A stretch of DNA of 64,000 nucleotides, from the NCBI RefSeq assembly GCF_030817175.1, contig NZ_JAUSYY010000001.1, positions 1,426,001 through 1,490,000 of the forward strand, in the 5' to 3' direction. Shown here in pieces: positions 51,657 through 60,491 of the stretch. How positions within the stretch are numbered: position 1 is the stretch's first letter; every line of letters starts with the position of its first letter. A model generated the notes under the pieces. The model saw only the letters and a program-made list of their open reading frames with translations. It ran no database searches and was not told the DNA's origin. The translations under genes were made by a program, and so were the position numbers. This stretch comes from Agromyces ramosus. Its GTDB lineage: Bacteria; Actinomycetota; Actinomycetes; Actinomycetales; Microbacteriaceae.

Positions 51657-52985
51657 TCAGCCCTCTCCTTCGAGTGCGGTGCTCAGTACTTCATCGTAGA
51701 TCGCCACCGCGTCGGCGACCTCTTCTGGGGTGACCACGCATGGCGGCACCACGTGGATGCGGTTGTCCTGCACGAACGGCAGGAGGCCGCGCTCGACGAG
51801 CGCGGACTTGAGACGGCCCATCGACGCCGCCGGCAGCGGCTCGCGGGTGTCACGGTCGGCGACGAGCTCCATCGCCCAGAACACGCCTTCGCCGCGCACT
51901 TCGCCGATGACCGCGTGCTTGCCGGCGAGCTCGGCGAGCGCCGGTCCGATCTGGATCTCGCCGATGTCACGAGCGTTGTCGACGATGCCCTCGGAGGCCA
52001 TCGTGTCGAGCGTCGCGACGATCGAGGCCATCGCGAGCGGATGCCCCGAGTACGTGAGCCCGCCGGGGAACACCCGGTCGTCGAACGTCGCCGCGATCGG
52101 GTCGGAGATGATCACGCCGCCGGCCGGCACGTAGCCCGAGTTCACGCCCTTCGCGAAGGTGATGAGGTCGGGACGCACGCCGTAGCCGTCGAACGCGAAC
52201 CAGCGGCCGCTGCGCCCGAACCCGCACATCACCTCGTCGAGGATGAGGAGGATGCCGTGCCGGTCGGCGAGCTCACGCACGCCCGCCAGGTATCCAGGCG
52301 GCGGCAGCATGATGCCGGCGGTGCCCGGAATCGTCTCGAGGAGGATCGCCGCGATCGATGACGGCCCCTCGGCCTCGATGACCCGGCGCAGGTGGCGGAG
52401 CGCGCGCTCCGACTCCTCCTCGGGCGTCGTCGCCCAGAACTCGGAGCGGTAGAGGTAGGGACCGAAGAAGTGGACGTGCCCGCGGGCGAACTCATTCGGC
52501 ACGCGCCGCCAGTCTCCCGTGGCGACCACGGCGGCACCGGTGTTGCCGTGGTACGAGCGGTACGTGGACAGGATCTTGTCGCGCCCGGTGTGCAGGCGCG
52601 CCATGCGGATGGCGTTCTCATTGGCATCCGCGCCGCCGTTCGTGAAGAACACCTTGTGGAACCCGGCCGGCGCATGCGAGACGATGCGCTTCGCCGCCTC
52701 GCCGCGGGCGAGGTTCACCGTCGACGGCGCGATCGTCGTGAGCAGCTCGGCCTGCTCGCGGATGGCCTGCACGACCGCCGGGTGCTGGTGGCCGATGTTG
52801 ACGTTCACGAGCTGGCTCGAGAAGTCGAGGTACTCACGACCCGAGTGGTCCCAGACGCGAGCACCTCGGCCGCTCGCCACCACGAGGCTCGAGGCCTGTG
52901 ACTGCGCCGACCAGGAGTGGAAGACGTGCGCGCGATCCAGCTCGCGTGCGAGCTCGTCGAGCGTTTCGGTGAGTTGCTCGGTCAT
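51657..52985 (-). CDS. Class III omega-aminotransferase, probably beta-alanine:pyruvate type
   Basis: 442-residue PLP enzyme. LILDEVMCGFGRSGRWFAF and the Schiff-base lysine in LITFAKGVNSGYVPAGGV are diagnostic, with FFTNGGADANENAIRMAR binding phosphate. In this operon it most likely moves the amino group of beta-alanine (or 3-aminoisobutyrate) to pyruvate, giving the semialdehyde used by mmsA. ATG 52985 is chosen for the AAAAGG site 9 nt upstream; ATG 53003 is an alternative. A hairpin at 53012 separates it from the upstream transporter genes. Confidence 0.9.
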   Translation of the reverse strand: MTEQLTETLDELARELDRAHVFHSWSAQSQASSLVVASGRGARVWDHSGREYLDFSSQLVNVNIGHQHPAVVQAIREQAELLTTIAPSTVNLARGEAAKRIVSHAPAGFHKVFFTNGGADANENAIRMARLHTGRDKILSTYRSYHGNTGAAVVATGDWRRVPNEFARGHVHFFGPYLYRSEFWATTPEEESERALRHLRRVIEAEGPSSIAAILLETIPGTAGIMLPPPGYLAGVRELADRHGILLILDEVMCGFGRSGRWFAFDGYGVRPDLITFAKGVNSGYVPAGGVIISDPIAATFDDRVFPGGLTYSGHPLAMASIVATLDTMASEGIVDNARDIGEIQIGPALAELAGKHAVIGEVRGEGVFWAMELVADRDTREPLPAASMGRLKSALVERGLLPFVQDNRIHVVPPCVVTPEEVADAVAIYDEVLSTALEGEG

Positions 52986-53011
52986 GGCAAGGTGCCTTTT
53001 CATGTGTGGGT

Positions 53012-53054
53012 GGATGCCCCGCGGCCGGCCGGTCACGCCGGCCGCGGGGCATCC
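53012..53054 (-). terminator. Perfect 18-bp hairpin after the transporter genes
   Basis: Arms 53012-53029 and 53037-53054 are perfectly complementary around a 7-nt loop. It starts just past the binding-protein stop (53060) and ends 26 nt before the aminotransferase start, so it likely ends or attenuates the transporter transcript. The stem contains GGATGCC/GGCATCC. Confidence 0.8.
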
Positions 53055-53059
53055 GCTCG

Positions 53060-54214
53060 CTAGTTGCCGCCCTCTTCGAGGGTGACGTCGATGGGCTCGA
53101 AGCCCTCGCCGGTGAGGTCGAGGTCTTCGCCCTCGAGCTCGTCGAGCGCCTGCTGGATCCACTCGTTCGACCACGCCGTGGCGGGCGGCTCTTCAGTGAT
53201 CAGGTGAGCCCCCGCCTCGTTGACCGCGGCGAGTGCGCCCGCGACCGTCTTGTCCCAGGCGGACTCGTCGACGATGCCGATGCCACCCGCCGACGGCCAG
53301 ATGAGCTTGTTGGTCTCGTTGACCATCCAGAGCTCGTGGCTCGGACCCCACCCCGAGCCGGCGGCGATCGTGATCTCCGATGCCTCTTCGGGGTTCTCGG
53401 CCGCGTAGACCCAGCCCTTGATGACCGCCTTCAGGAACTTGACCGTCGTCTCCTGGTACTCCTCGTCGCTCTCGAGCCGCTCGGTGTCGGCCCAGATCGC
53501 GTCTTGGAGCATGGCGCCCTCGGTCTCCTCATAGCTGATGACGTTGAAGTCCTCGGGCGTGTAGAGCTCGCCCGTGTCGGGGTTCGGCGTCTCGAGGAGC
53601 TGCGCATACTCGTTGTAGGTCATCGCCTGCGCGGCGTCGATGTCACCCTGCAGGAACGCGTTCATGTTGAAGTCCTGCGTGATGATCTGCACGGTCGTGG
53701 CGTCGAGCCCCTCGGCGGCCATGGCCGCGAAGATCTCCCACTCGTTGCCGAAGCCCCACGAGCCGATCTTCTTGCCCTCGAAGTCGGCGACCGAGTCGAT
53801 GCCCGAATCGGCCCACGACACCTGGAGGGTGCCCGAACGCTGGAAGATCTGCGCGATGTCGGTGAGGTTCGCGCCCTGCTCGATCGAGCCGAGCACCTTC
53901 GGCACCCAGGCGATCGCGTAGTCGACATCGCCGTTGGCGAGCGCGTCCTGCGGAACGATGTCGCCACCCGACGGGATGATCTCGACCTCCAAGCCCTCCT
54001 CCTCGAAGTAGCCGAGCTCTTGAGCAGCGAAGTAGCCGGCGAACTGGCCCTGCGGGAGCCACTGGAGCTGGAGCTTCACGGGCGTGAGGTCGCCCTCGCC
54101 GCCTCCGTCGGTCTCCCCCGTCCCGCCGCCGGATCCAGAACATGCGGTGAGTGCGAGCGCCGTCGCGAGGGCGAGCCCGCCGATCGTCGCGAGGCGACGT
54201 CTGCTGTGGTTCAT
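53060..54214 (-). CDS. ABC substrate-binding lipoprotein, NMT1/THI5-like (candidate pyrimidine precursor uptake)
   Basis: 384-residue lipoprotein: signal with lipobox ALTAC (C25) and a Gly/Ser/Asp-rich linker. The mature domain matches NMT1/THI5-like binding proteins: VKLQLQWLPQGQFAGYFAA at the start, YAIAWVPKVL, and IGSWGFGNEWEIFAAMAA. This fold binds pyrimidines or related aromatic compounds in other systems. Its product works with the two permeases and the ATPase upstream. Confidence 0.87.
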   Translation of the reverse strand: MNHSRRRLATIGGLALATALALTACSGSGGGTGETDGGGEGDLTPVKLQLQWLPQGQFAGYFAAQELGYFEEEGLEVEIIPSGGDIVPQDALANGDVDYAIAWVPKVLGSIEQGANLTDIAQIFQRSGTLQVSWADSGIDSVADFEGKKIGSWGFGNEWEIFAAMAAEGLDATTVQIITQDFNMNAFLQGDIDAAQAMTYNEYAQLLETPNPDTGELYTPEDFNVISYEETEGAMLQDAIWADTERLESDEEYQETTVKFLKAVIKGWVYAAENPEEASEITIAAGSGWGPSHELWMVNETNKLIWPSAGGIGIVDESAWDKTVAGALAAVNEAGAHLITEEPPATAWSNEWIQQALDELEGEDLDLTGEGFEPIDVTLEEGGN

Positions 54215-54295
54215 GTCAGTCCTTTCGTGGTTCTCGGTGCGTGCGGTGGTGCGGTGGTGCTGGTTCCGCCGGGCGCGAGGCCGCGGTGGCCGGGG

Positions 54296-55144
54296 TCAGG
54301 GGCGTCTTCGCGCCTGGGGAGTGTGGCGTTGCAGCAGCCGCTCGAGGGCCAAGCAAACGAGGTAGAAGAAGAGGCCGAGGGCGATGGATGCCACGACGTA
54401 CGCCCAGGCGCGCGCGTAGGCGCTCGAGGCGGCCGAGGTCGAGATGAGGCTGCCGAGGCCGCCGCGCGGGCCGCCGAAGTACTCGGCGACGAGGGCCGAG
54501 ATCACGGCGAGTGATGAGGCGATGCGGATACCGGTGAGGATGAACGGCCTCGCCGTCGGCAGCGTCAGCGTGCGGAGCACCTGCCCGGGCGAGGCGGCGT
54601 ACGCCTTCATGAGGTCGCGGTGCACGGGCGTCGTCTGCCGGAATCCGCGCAGGGTGTTGATGAACACCGGCACGAAGGAGGCGAGCGCGGCGATGGCCTG
54701 CCGGCCGAACTGGCTGTCGGCGCCGAACATCGAGTTGAGCACGGGCGCGAGCGCGACGATCGGGATCACGGCGAGCGAGGCGACGACGGGAGCGCTCATC
54801 TGGTCGATCGCGCGCCAGCGCGACGCCAGTGCGGCGAGCAGGATGCCGAGGATCGAGCCGACGACGAGGCCGATGAGCGCGTTCGTGCCGGTGAGCATGG
54901 TGGCCTGCACGATCGACGGCCAGTAGAGGATGAGCTCCTCGATGATCGACGCGGGGCTCGGCAGGAGGTAGTCGGAGACGCCGACGACGCTCACGAGGAA
55001 CTGCCAGACGCCGAGCACGATGAGGCCCACCGCGACCGGTGCGACGATGCGCAGCGTCGTCTCGGTGCGGGGGCCCATGCCGCGGCCGCGGCCCGGGCGC
55101 GGGCGCTTCGCGCTGGTGGCTGCGGTGGCGGCGGTGGCGGACAT
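54296..55144 (-). CDS. ABC transporter permease 2 (SsuC/ThiX type)
   Basis: 282-residue permease with six hydrophobic segments and the inner-membrane permease motif in AYAASPGQVLRTLTLPTARP (about 195-214). The N-terminus is basic and Ala-rich. ATG 55144 overlaps the ATPase stop by one base (TGATG); the upstream frame is noncoding. With the second permease and the ATPase it forms a heterodimeric importer. The gap of 81 nt before the binding-protein gene contains no feature I can identify. Confidence 0.88.
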   Translation of the reverse strand: MSATAATAATSAKRPRPGRGRGMGPRTETTLRIVAPVAVGLIVLGVWQFLVSVVGVSDYLLPSPASIIEELILYWPSIVQATMLTGTNALIGLVVGSILGILLAALASRWRAIDQMSAPVVASLAVIPIVALAPVLNSMFGADSQFGRQAIAALASFVPVFINTLRGFRQTTPVHRDLMKAYAASPGQVLRTLTLPTARPFILTGIRIASSLAVISALVAEYFGGPRGGLGSLISTSAASSAYARAWAYVVASIALGLFFYLVCLALERLLQRHTPQARRRP

Positions 55145-55980
55145 CAGCGCGTCTCCACTCCGCGCGGGCCGGTGCCGACGGGCGACCCGCTGTGCAGCGC
55201 CTCGCGCACCGCGGTGACCATCTCGAAGAACGCGCGCTCCTCGCGGAGCTCTTCGGTGCGGGCGGCGCGTCGAGCGTCGGCGCCGAGCCGCATCGGCACG
55301 ATCTCGCGGATGCGCCCCGGCCGCGGCGACATGACGACGACCCGGTCGGAGAGGAACACCGCCTCGGGGATGGAGTGCGTCACGAACACGACCGCGGCGC
55401 CCGTCTCGGCCGAGATGCGCACGAGGTCGGACTGCATCTTCTCGCGGGTCATCTCGTCGAGCGCGCCGAACGGCTCGTCCATGAGGAGCAGACGCGGCTG
55501 CTCGGCGAGCGCACGCGCGATGGCGACGCGCTGCTGCATGCCGCCCGAGAGCTGGTCGGGGTAGCGGTCGGCGAAGTCGGCGAGGCCCACCATCTCGAGC
55601 AACTCGGCCACGCGAGTCGAGCGGGTTCCGGATGCCACGCCGTGCAGTTCGAGCGGCAGCGCGACGTTCGCCGCGACAGTGCGCCACGGCAGGAGCCCGG
55701 CCGACTGGAACGCGATGCCGTACTCCTGGTCGAGCCTCGCCTGCCGCGCCGTCTTGCCGAACACCGTAACGCTGCCGCCGGTCGGCTCGTCGAGGTCGGC
55801 GACCAGGCGCATGAGCGTCGACTTGCCGCATCCGCTCGGCCCGATGAGCGAGACGAACTCGCCCGCGGCGACCGTGAGGTCGATGGTGTCGAGCGCCTGC
55901 ACCTGCCCCGTGCGGGTCTCGAAGACCTTGTCGACCGCGCTGATCTCGACCGCCGTGGTGGCGGATGGTGCATCCGTCAT
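55144..55980 (-). CDS. ABC transporter ATP-binding protein of the pyrimidine-type importer
   Basis: 278-residue ATPase. Walker A GPSGCGKS, signature LSGGMQQRVAIARAL, Walker B LLLMDEPFGALDE and the switch histidine in VFVTHSIPEAVFLSDRV are those of the SsuB/TauB/ThiZ group. ATG 55980 overlaps the first permease's stop (ATGA); the frame upstream to 56085 is not used. Confidence 0.94.
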   Translation of the reverse strand: MTDAPSATTAVEISAVDKVFETRTGQVQALDTIDLTVAAGEFVSLIGPSGCGKSTLMRLVADLDEPTGGSVTVFGKTARQARLDQEYGIAFQSAGLLPWRTVAANVALPLELHGVASGTRSTRVAELLEMVGLADFADRYPDQLSGGMQQRVAIARALAEQPRLLLMDEPFGALDEMTREKMQSDLVRISAETGAAVVFVTHSIPEAVFLSDRVVVMSPRPGRIREIVPMRLGADARRAARTEELREERAFFEMVTAVREALHSGSPVGTGPRGVETR

Positions 55981-56972
55981 GCGGCTTCCTCCGTTCGTCG
56001 GTAGTTCTTGAGGATCACGCCCAGGAGCGCGACGCTGCCTGCGGCGACGAGTCCGAGCACGATCGCCCCGAAGATTGGACCCCACGCCTTCGCCGGGTCA
56101 CCCGATGCCTGGCCCGCGAACTGGATCAGGATGCGGCCGATGCCGCCCTGCAGCCCGGTCGAGACCTCGGCGACGACCGCGCCGATGACGGCGTTCGCCG
56201 CGCCGAGCCGCAGCGCGGGCAGGAGATAGGGCACGGATGCCGGGAATCGCAGCTTCGTGAGGGTCTGCCAGTAGCCCGCCGCGTAGGTCTGCATCAACTC
56301 TTCATGGATGCGGTCGGGCGACTGCAGTCCCTTCAACGCTCCGATCGCGATCGGGAAGAACGCGAGGTAGCTCGCGATGAGGGCGACCGACATCCAGTCC
56401 TGCCACTCGAACGCACCGATCTCGACGCGCGAGCCCCAGCTCTTCACGATGGGGGCGAACGCGATGAGCGGCACGGTCTGGCTGAGCACGATCCACGGGA
56501 AGAGGCCCCACTCGGCGATGCGCCAGCGTTGCATCACGAGCGCGAGGCCGATGCCCACGATGACGCCCACGAGCCATCCGACCGCTGCGATGCCGAGTGT
56601 GGTGAGCGCACCGAGTGCGACGACCGCCCACAGCGGCTGAGCGGATGGCGAGCGGGTCACCGGCTCGGCCAGACGGGTGAGCATGTCCCACACGTGCGGC
56701 ATCGCGAGGTCGGTCGTGCGCGGGAGCACACGCGCGTCGCCGATCACCACGCCGTCGGCCGGGCCGAGCAGCTTGTAGCCCTCCCAGATGAGCACGATCG
56801 CGAGGATGCCGGCGAGGCCCCAGCCCCACCGGGCGAGCTCGCGGCGTCCGCGACCCCGACCGGCTCGGTGGGGCGCGCGGAGGTCGCGGGCAGGTGCCGA
56901 CGCAGCGGCATCCGCCACCGTGCCGTTCGCCGTGCCCGTCACCACGTCCTCGCGCACGCCCGCCTCCGTCAT
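55977..56972 (-). CDS. ABC transporter permease 1 with long N-terminus
   Basis: 331-residue permease. Residues 1-45 are hydrophilic and basic; six membrane segments follow from WGWGLAGILAIVLIWEGY, with the family loop in TYAAGYWQTLTKLRFPASV (about 246-264). Having two different permease genes around one ATPase suggests a heterodimer. It overlaps the LLM gene stop (ATGA) and the ATPase start (ATGA). Confidence 0.88.
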   Translation of the reverse strand: MTEAGVREDVVTGTANGTVADAAASAPARDLRAPHRAGRGRGRRELARWGWGLAGILAIVLIWEGYKLLGPADGVVIGDARVLPRTTDLAMPHVWDMLTRLAEPVTRSPSAQPLWAVVALGALTTLGIAAVGWLVGVIVGIGLALVMQRWRIAEWGLFPWIVLSQTVPLIAFAPIVKSWGSRVEIGAFEWQDWMSVALIASYLAFFPIAIGALKGLQSPDRIHEELMQTYAAGYWQTLTKLRFPASVPYLLPALRLGAANAVIGAVVAEVSTGLQGGIGRILIQFAGQASGDPAKAWGPIFGAIVLGLVAAGSVALLGVILKNYRRTEEAA

Positions 56973-58000
56973 GCCTTGGCCGTGATGTGCTCGGAGAGGG
57001 CCGGGATCACGGTCTCGCCGTAGACCCGCAGCGTCTCCTCCTTGTTATCGTGCTGGAGGTAGCCGGCGAACTGGTCGACGCCGAGCTCGGCGAGCGCCTT
57101 CAGCTTCTCGACGTGCTGCTCGGCGGTGCCGAGCACGCAGAAGCGGTCGACGATCTCGTCGGGCACGAAGCTCGTGTGCACGTTGCCCGCGCGCCCGTGC
57201 TCGTTGTAGTCGTAGCCCTCGCGGCCCTTGATGTAGTCGGTGAGGGCGTCGGGAACCGTGCCGGCAGAGTTCGATGACCCCGTGCCGTACTTCGCGACGA
57301 TGTCGGCGACGTGGTTGCCCACCATGCCGCCGAACCAGCGGCACTGGTCGCGCATGTGCTCCCAGTCGTCGCCGATGTACATCGGGGCGGCGACGCAGAA
57401 CTTCACCGACTTCGGGTCGCGTCCGGCCTTCTCGGCGGCCTCCCGCACGGTCTTGATCATCCAGGCCGCGATGTCGAGGTCGGCGAGCTGCAGGATGAAC
57501 CCGTCGCCCACCTCCCCGGCGACCCGCAATGCCATCGGGCCGTAGGCGGCCACCCATACCTCGAGCTCCGAGCCGCGGCTCCAGGGGAACTGGATCGTCG
57601 AGCCGTGGTACTCCACCGGTCGGGAGTTCGCGAGCTCGCGGATCACGTGGATCGACTCGCGCAGCTCGGTCATCGTGGTGGGCTTGCCGTTCGTGACGCG
57701 CACCGCCGAGTCGCCGCGTCCGATGCCGCACACCGTGCGGTTGCCGAACATCTCGTTGAGCGTCGCGAACACCGATGCTGTAACCGTCCAGTCGCGCGTG
57801 GCGGGGTTGGTGACGAAGGGACCGACCTTGATGCGCTGCGTCTGCGCGAGGATCTGGCTGTAGATGACGTACGGCTCCTGCCAGAGGATGTGCGAGTCGA
57901 ACGTCCACACGTGCGTGAACCCGTGCACCTCGGCGAGCTTCGCGAGCTGGACGGTTCGCGACGCGGGCGGGTTGGTCTGGAGTACCGCTCCGAATTCCAT
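56969..58000 (-). CDS. LLM-class F420-dependent oxidoreductase (TIGR03842-like)
   Basis: 343-residue luciferase-like TIM-barrel protein. N-terminal FGAVLQTNPPASRTVQLAK, VWTFDSHILWQEPYVIYSQIL, GPFVTNPATRDWTVTASVF, FGNRTVCGIGRGDSAVR and VWVAAYGPMALRVAGEVGDG are the hallmarks of this group, which uses F420H2 or FMN. It lies between dihydropyrimidinase and the importer in one operon, with no dihydropyrimidine dehydrogenase in the window, so a role in the first reduction of uracil/thymine is an attractive but unproven inference. It overlaps the permease gene start by 4 nt. Confidence 0.88.
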   Translation of the reverse strand: MEFGAVLQTNPPASRTVQLAKLAEVHGFTHVWTFDSHILWQEPYVIYSQILAQTQRIKVGPFVTNPATRDWTVTASVFATLNEMFGNRTVCGIGRGDSAVRVTNGKPTTMTELRESIHVIRELANSRPVEYHGSTIQFPWSRGSELEVWVAAYGPMALRVAGEVGDGFILQLADLDIAAWMIKTVREAAEKAGRDPKSVKFCVAAPMYIGDDWEHMRDQCRWFGGMVGNHVADIVAKYGTGSSNSAGTVPDALTDYIKGREGYDYNEHGRAGNVHTSFVPDEIVDRFCVLGTAEQHVEKLKALAELGVDQFAGYLQHDNKEETLRVYGETVIPALSEHITAKA

Positions 58001-58025
58001 GGTGCTCCCTAGGTGAAGGCGGTGC

Positions 58026-59462
58026 TCAGATGAGATACGTGCTCAGGCCGCGCTTGAGGAAGCGGCCGTCGCCCTTGGTGCCGAGGTAGGCGTTGTCGTC
58101 GACCACGACCTTGCCGCGAGAGAGCACGGTGTCGACGTGACCGTCGATCTCGTAGCCCTCCCACGCGGAGTAGTCCATGTTCATGTGGTGGGTCTTGTCG
58201 AGCCCGATCGAGGTGTGTCCGTTCGGGTCGTACACGACGATGTCGGCGTCGGCGCCGGGCTGGATGACGCCCTTCTGCCCGTACAGTCCGAACATCCGCG
58301 CGGGGGTCGTGCTCGTGAGCTCGACCCAGCGTTCGAGGGTGATCTCGCCGGTGACGACGCCCTGGTACATGAGGTCCATGCGATGCTCGATCGAGCCGAT
58401 GCCGTTCGGGATCTTGCGGAAGTCGCCCATGCCGAGCTCCTTCTGGTCCTTCATGCAGAACGGGCAGTGGTCGGTCGAGACCATCTGCAGGTCGTTCGTG
58501 CGCAGTGCCTGCCACATCGAGTGCTGATGGCCCTCCTCGCGGGAGCGCAGCGGCGTGGAGCAGACCCACTTCGCGCCCTCGAAGTGGCCCCATTTCTCGC
58601 TGGAAGCCCCGAGCTGATCTTCGAGTGAGAGGTAGAGGTACTGCGGACAGGTCTCGCCGTAGACGTTCTGGCCCTTGTCGCGCGCCCAGGCCAGCTGCTC
58701 GACGGCCTGCTTCGCCGACACGTGCACGACGTAGAGCGGCGCGCCCGTGAGCTTCGCGAGCATGATCGCGCGGTGGGTGGCCTCCTCCTCCATCTCCCAG
58801 GCACGGGCGATGCCGTGGTAGTACGGGTCGGTGTTGCCCTGGTCGACGAGCTGCTGCGCGAGCACGTCGATGGCCGGACCGTTCTCGGCGTGCATCATCG
58901 TGAGCATGCCGGTGTCGCGCGAGACCTGCATGGCCTTGAGGATCTGCGCGTCATCCGAATAGAAGACACCCGGGTAGGCCATGAAGAGCTTGAAACTCGA
59001 GATGCCCTCGTCGGGCAGCTTTCGCATCGCCGCGAGGGACTCGTCGTTGACGTCGCCCACGATCTGGTGGAAGCCGTAGTCGATCGCGCAGTTGCCCGCG
59101 GCCTTCTCGTGCCAGGCCGCGAGCCCGTCTTGGATCTTCTGCCCGTAGGTCTGCACGGCGAAGTCGATGATCGAGGTCGTGCCGCCCCATGCGGCCGCCC
59201 GCGTGCCGGTCTCGAAGGTGTCGGATGCCTCGGTGCCGCCGAACGGCAGCTGCATGTGCGTGTGCGCGTCGATGCCGCCGGGGATGACGTACTTGCCCGA
59301 CGCGTCGATGACCCGGTCGACGGATGCCGCGACATCCGTGCCCAGCAGCGGACTGCCCGGCTCCAGCACGGCCCGGATCGTCTCGCCGTCGACGAGCACG
59401 TCGGCCGCTGCCCGGCCCGTCGCGCTCACGACGGTGCCGCCGGTGATGAGGGTGGTCGCCAT
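58026..59462 (-). CDS. hydA: Dihydropyrimidinase / hydantoinase
   Basis: 478-residue zinc amidohydrolase. Metal ligands are H67 and H69 in GGIDAHTHMQLPF, carbamylated K158 in SSFKLFMAYPG, H191 in MMHAENGP, H247 in YVVHVSA and D331 in STDHCPF. It opens 5,6-dihydropyrimidines (dihydrouracil, dihydrothymine) to N-carbamoyl-beta-amino acids. The 25-nt gaps on both sides keep it in the operon. A hydantoinase role is an alternative, but the downstream beta-alanine-type aminotransferase and mmsA favour pyrimidines. Confidence 0.94.
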   Translation of the reverse strand: MATTLITGGTVVSATGRAAADVLVDGETIRAVLEPGSPLLGTDVAASVDRVIDASGKYVIPGGIDAHTHMQLPFGGTEASDTFETGTRAAAWGGTTSIIDFAVQTYGQKIQDGLAAWHEKAAGNCAIDYGFHQIVGDVNDESLAAMRKLPDEGISSFKLFMAYPGVFYSDDAQILKAMQVSRDTGMLTMMHAENGPAIDVLAQQLVDQGNTDPYYHGIARAWEMEEEATHRAIMLAKLTGAPLYVVHVSAKQAVEQLAWARDKGQNVYGETCPQYLYLSLEDQLGASSEKWGHFEGAKWVCSTPLRSREEGHQHSMWQALRTNDLQMVSTDHCPFCMKDQKELGMGDFRKIPNGIGSIEHRMDLMYQGVVTGEITLERWVELTSTTPARMFGLYGQKGVIQPGADADIVVYDPNGHTSIGLDKTHHMNMDYSAWEGYEIDGHVDTVLSRGKVVVDDNAYLGTKGDGRFLKRGLSTYLI

Positions 59463-59487
59463 GGTTCGCTCCTTCGCGTCGCTGGCG

Positions 59488-60336
59488 TTACGGCTTCGGG
59501 ATGGACGTGTAGGAGTCGGGCCGGCGGTCGCGGTAGAACTGCCACGCGTTGCGCACGTTGCGGATCATGTCGAGGTCGAGGTCGCGCACGACCACCTCTT
59601 CATCGGTCTCGGAGCCGTAGCCGCCCACGATGTTGCCCTGCGGGTCGACGAACTGGCTCTTGCCGTAGAAGTTCACCGCGAGCTCGCCGTACTCGTTGTC
59701 TTCGAGGCCCACCCGGTTGGCGGCGGCTACGAAGTAGCCGTTCGCGGCCGCGGCAGCGGGCTGCTCGATCTCCCAGAGGCGGTTCGAGAGGCCCGGCTTG
59801 GTCGCGTTCGGGTTGAAGACGATCTGCGCGCCGTTCAGGCCGAGCTCGCGCCAGCCCTCGGGGAAGTGCCGGTCGTAGCAGATGTAGACGCCGACCGGGC
59901 CGACGGCTGTCTGGAACACGGGATAGCCGAGGTTGCCGGGACGGAAGTAGAACTTCTCCCAGAACTTGTCGAGGTTCGGGATGTGGTGCTTGCGGTACGA
60001 GCCGAGGATGGTGCCGTCGGCGTCGACGACGACGGCGGTGTTGTAGTAGACGCCGGGCTGCTCCTCCTCGTAGATCGGGAGGATCATCACCATGCCGAGC
60101 TCCTTCGCGAGCGCGGCGAAGCGCTGCACGATGGGGCCATCGGCCGGCTCGGCGTAGTCGTAGTACTTCACGTCTTCGGTGATGCCGAAGTACGGCCCGT
60201 AGAAGAGTTCCTGGAAGCAGATGACCTCGGCGCCCTGCTCCTTCGCCTGGCGCGCGAACTGCTCGTGCTTCTGGATCATCGACTCCTTGTCGCCGGTCCA
60301 GGTCGTCTGCGTGATGGCCGCTCGGACGATCGTCAT
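59488..60336 (-). CDS. Beta-ureidopropionase / N-carbamoyl amidase (nitrilase fold)
   Basis: 282-residue nitrilase-superfamily amidase. The catalytic triad is E43 in CFQELFYGPYF, K116 in SYRKHHIPN and C153 in VYICYDRHFPE. It hydrolyses N-carbamoyl-beta-alanine (or N-carbamoyl amino acids) to the amino acid, CO2 and ammonia, following the dihydropyrimidinase. ATG 60336 has a perfect CAGGAGG site 5 nt upstream; the frame to 60420 is rejected. It is the first gene of the minus-strand operon and faces the MocR regulator. Confidence 0.94.
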   Translation of the reverse strand: MTIVRAAITQTTWTGDKESMIQKHEQFARQAKEQGAEVICFQELFYGPYFGITEDVKYYDYAEPADGPIVQRFAALAKELGMVMILPIYEEEQPGVYYNTAVVVDADGTILGSYRKHHIPNLDKFWEKFYFRPGNLGYPVFQTAVGPVGVYICYDRHFPEGWRELGLNGAQIVFNPNATKPGLSNRLWEIEQPAAAAANGYFVAAANRVGLEDNEYGELAVNFYGKSQFVDPQGNIVGGYGSETDEEVVVRDLDLDMIRNVRNAWQFYRDRRPDSYTSIPKP

Positions 60337-60404
60337 GTTGCCTCCTGAGTCGGTGCCGACGGATGCTGCAGAACCGGGACGAGCGTTGCGACCCGTTCTG
60401 TTAT

Positions 60405-60419
60405 TGTTCGGCGTGAACA
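60405..60419. promoter_or_regulatory. Candidate MocR operator (TGTTC-N5-GAACA)
   Basis: TGTTC and GAACA (60405-60409 and 60415-60419) are a perfect inverted repeat with a 5-nt centre, in the AT-rich divergent region between the operon head (60336) and the MocR gene (60492). It is the clearest symmetric element there. Confidence 0.5.
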
Positions 60420-60491
60420 TTTCTCTTGTGTTTCACGGTGTGACGCTGTGGTTACATATCTTGTCCCTTGCTTCGTGAGGAGGCAATGGTC

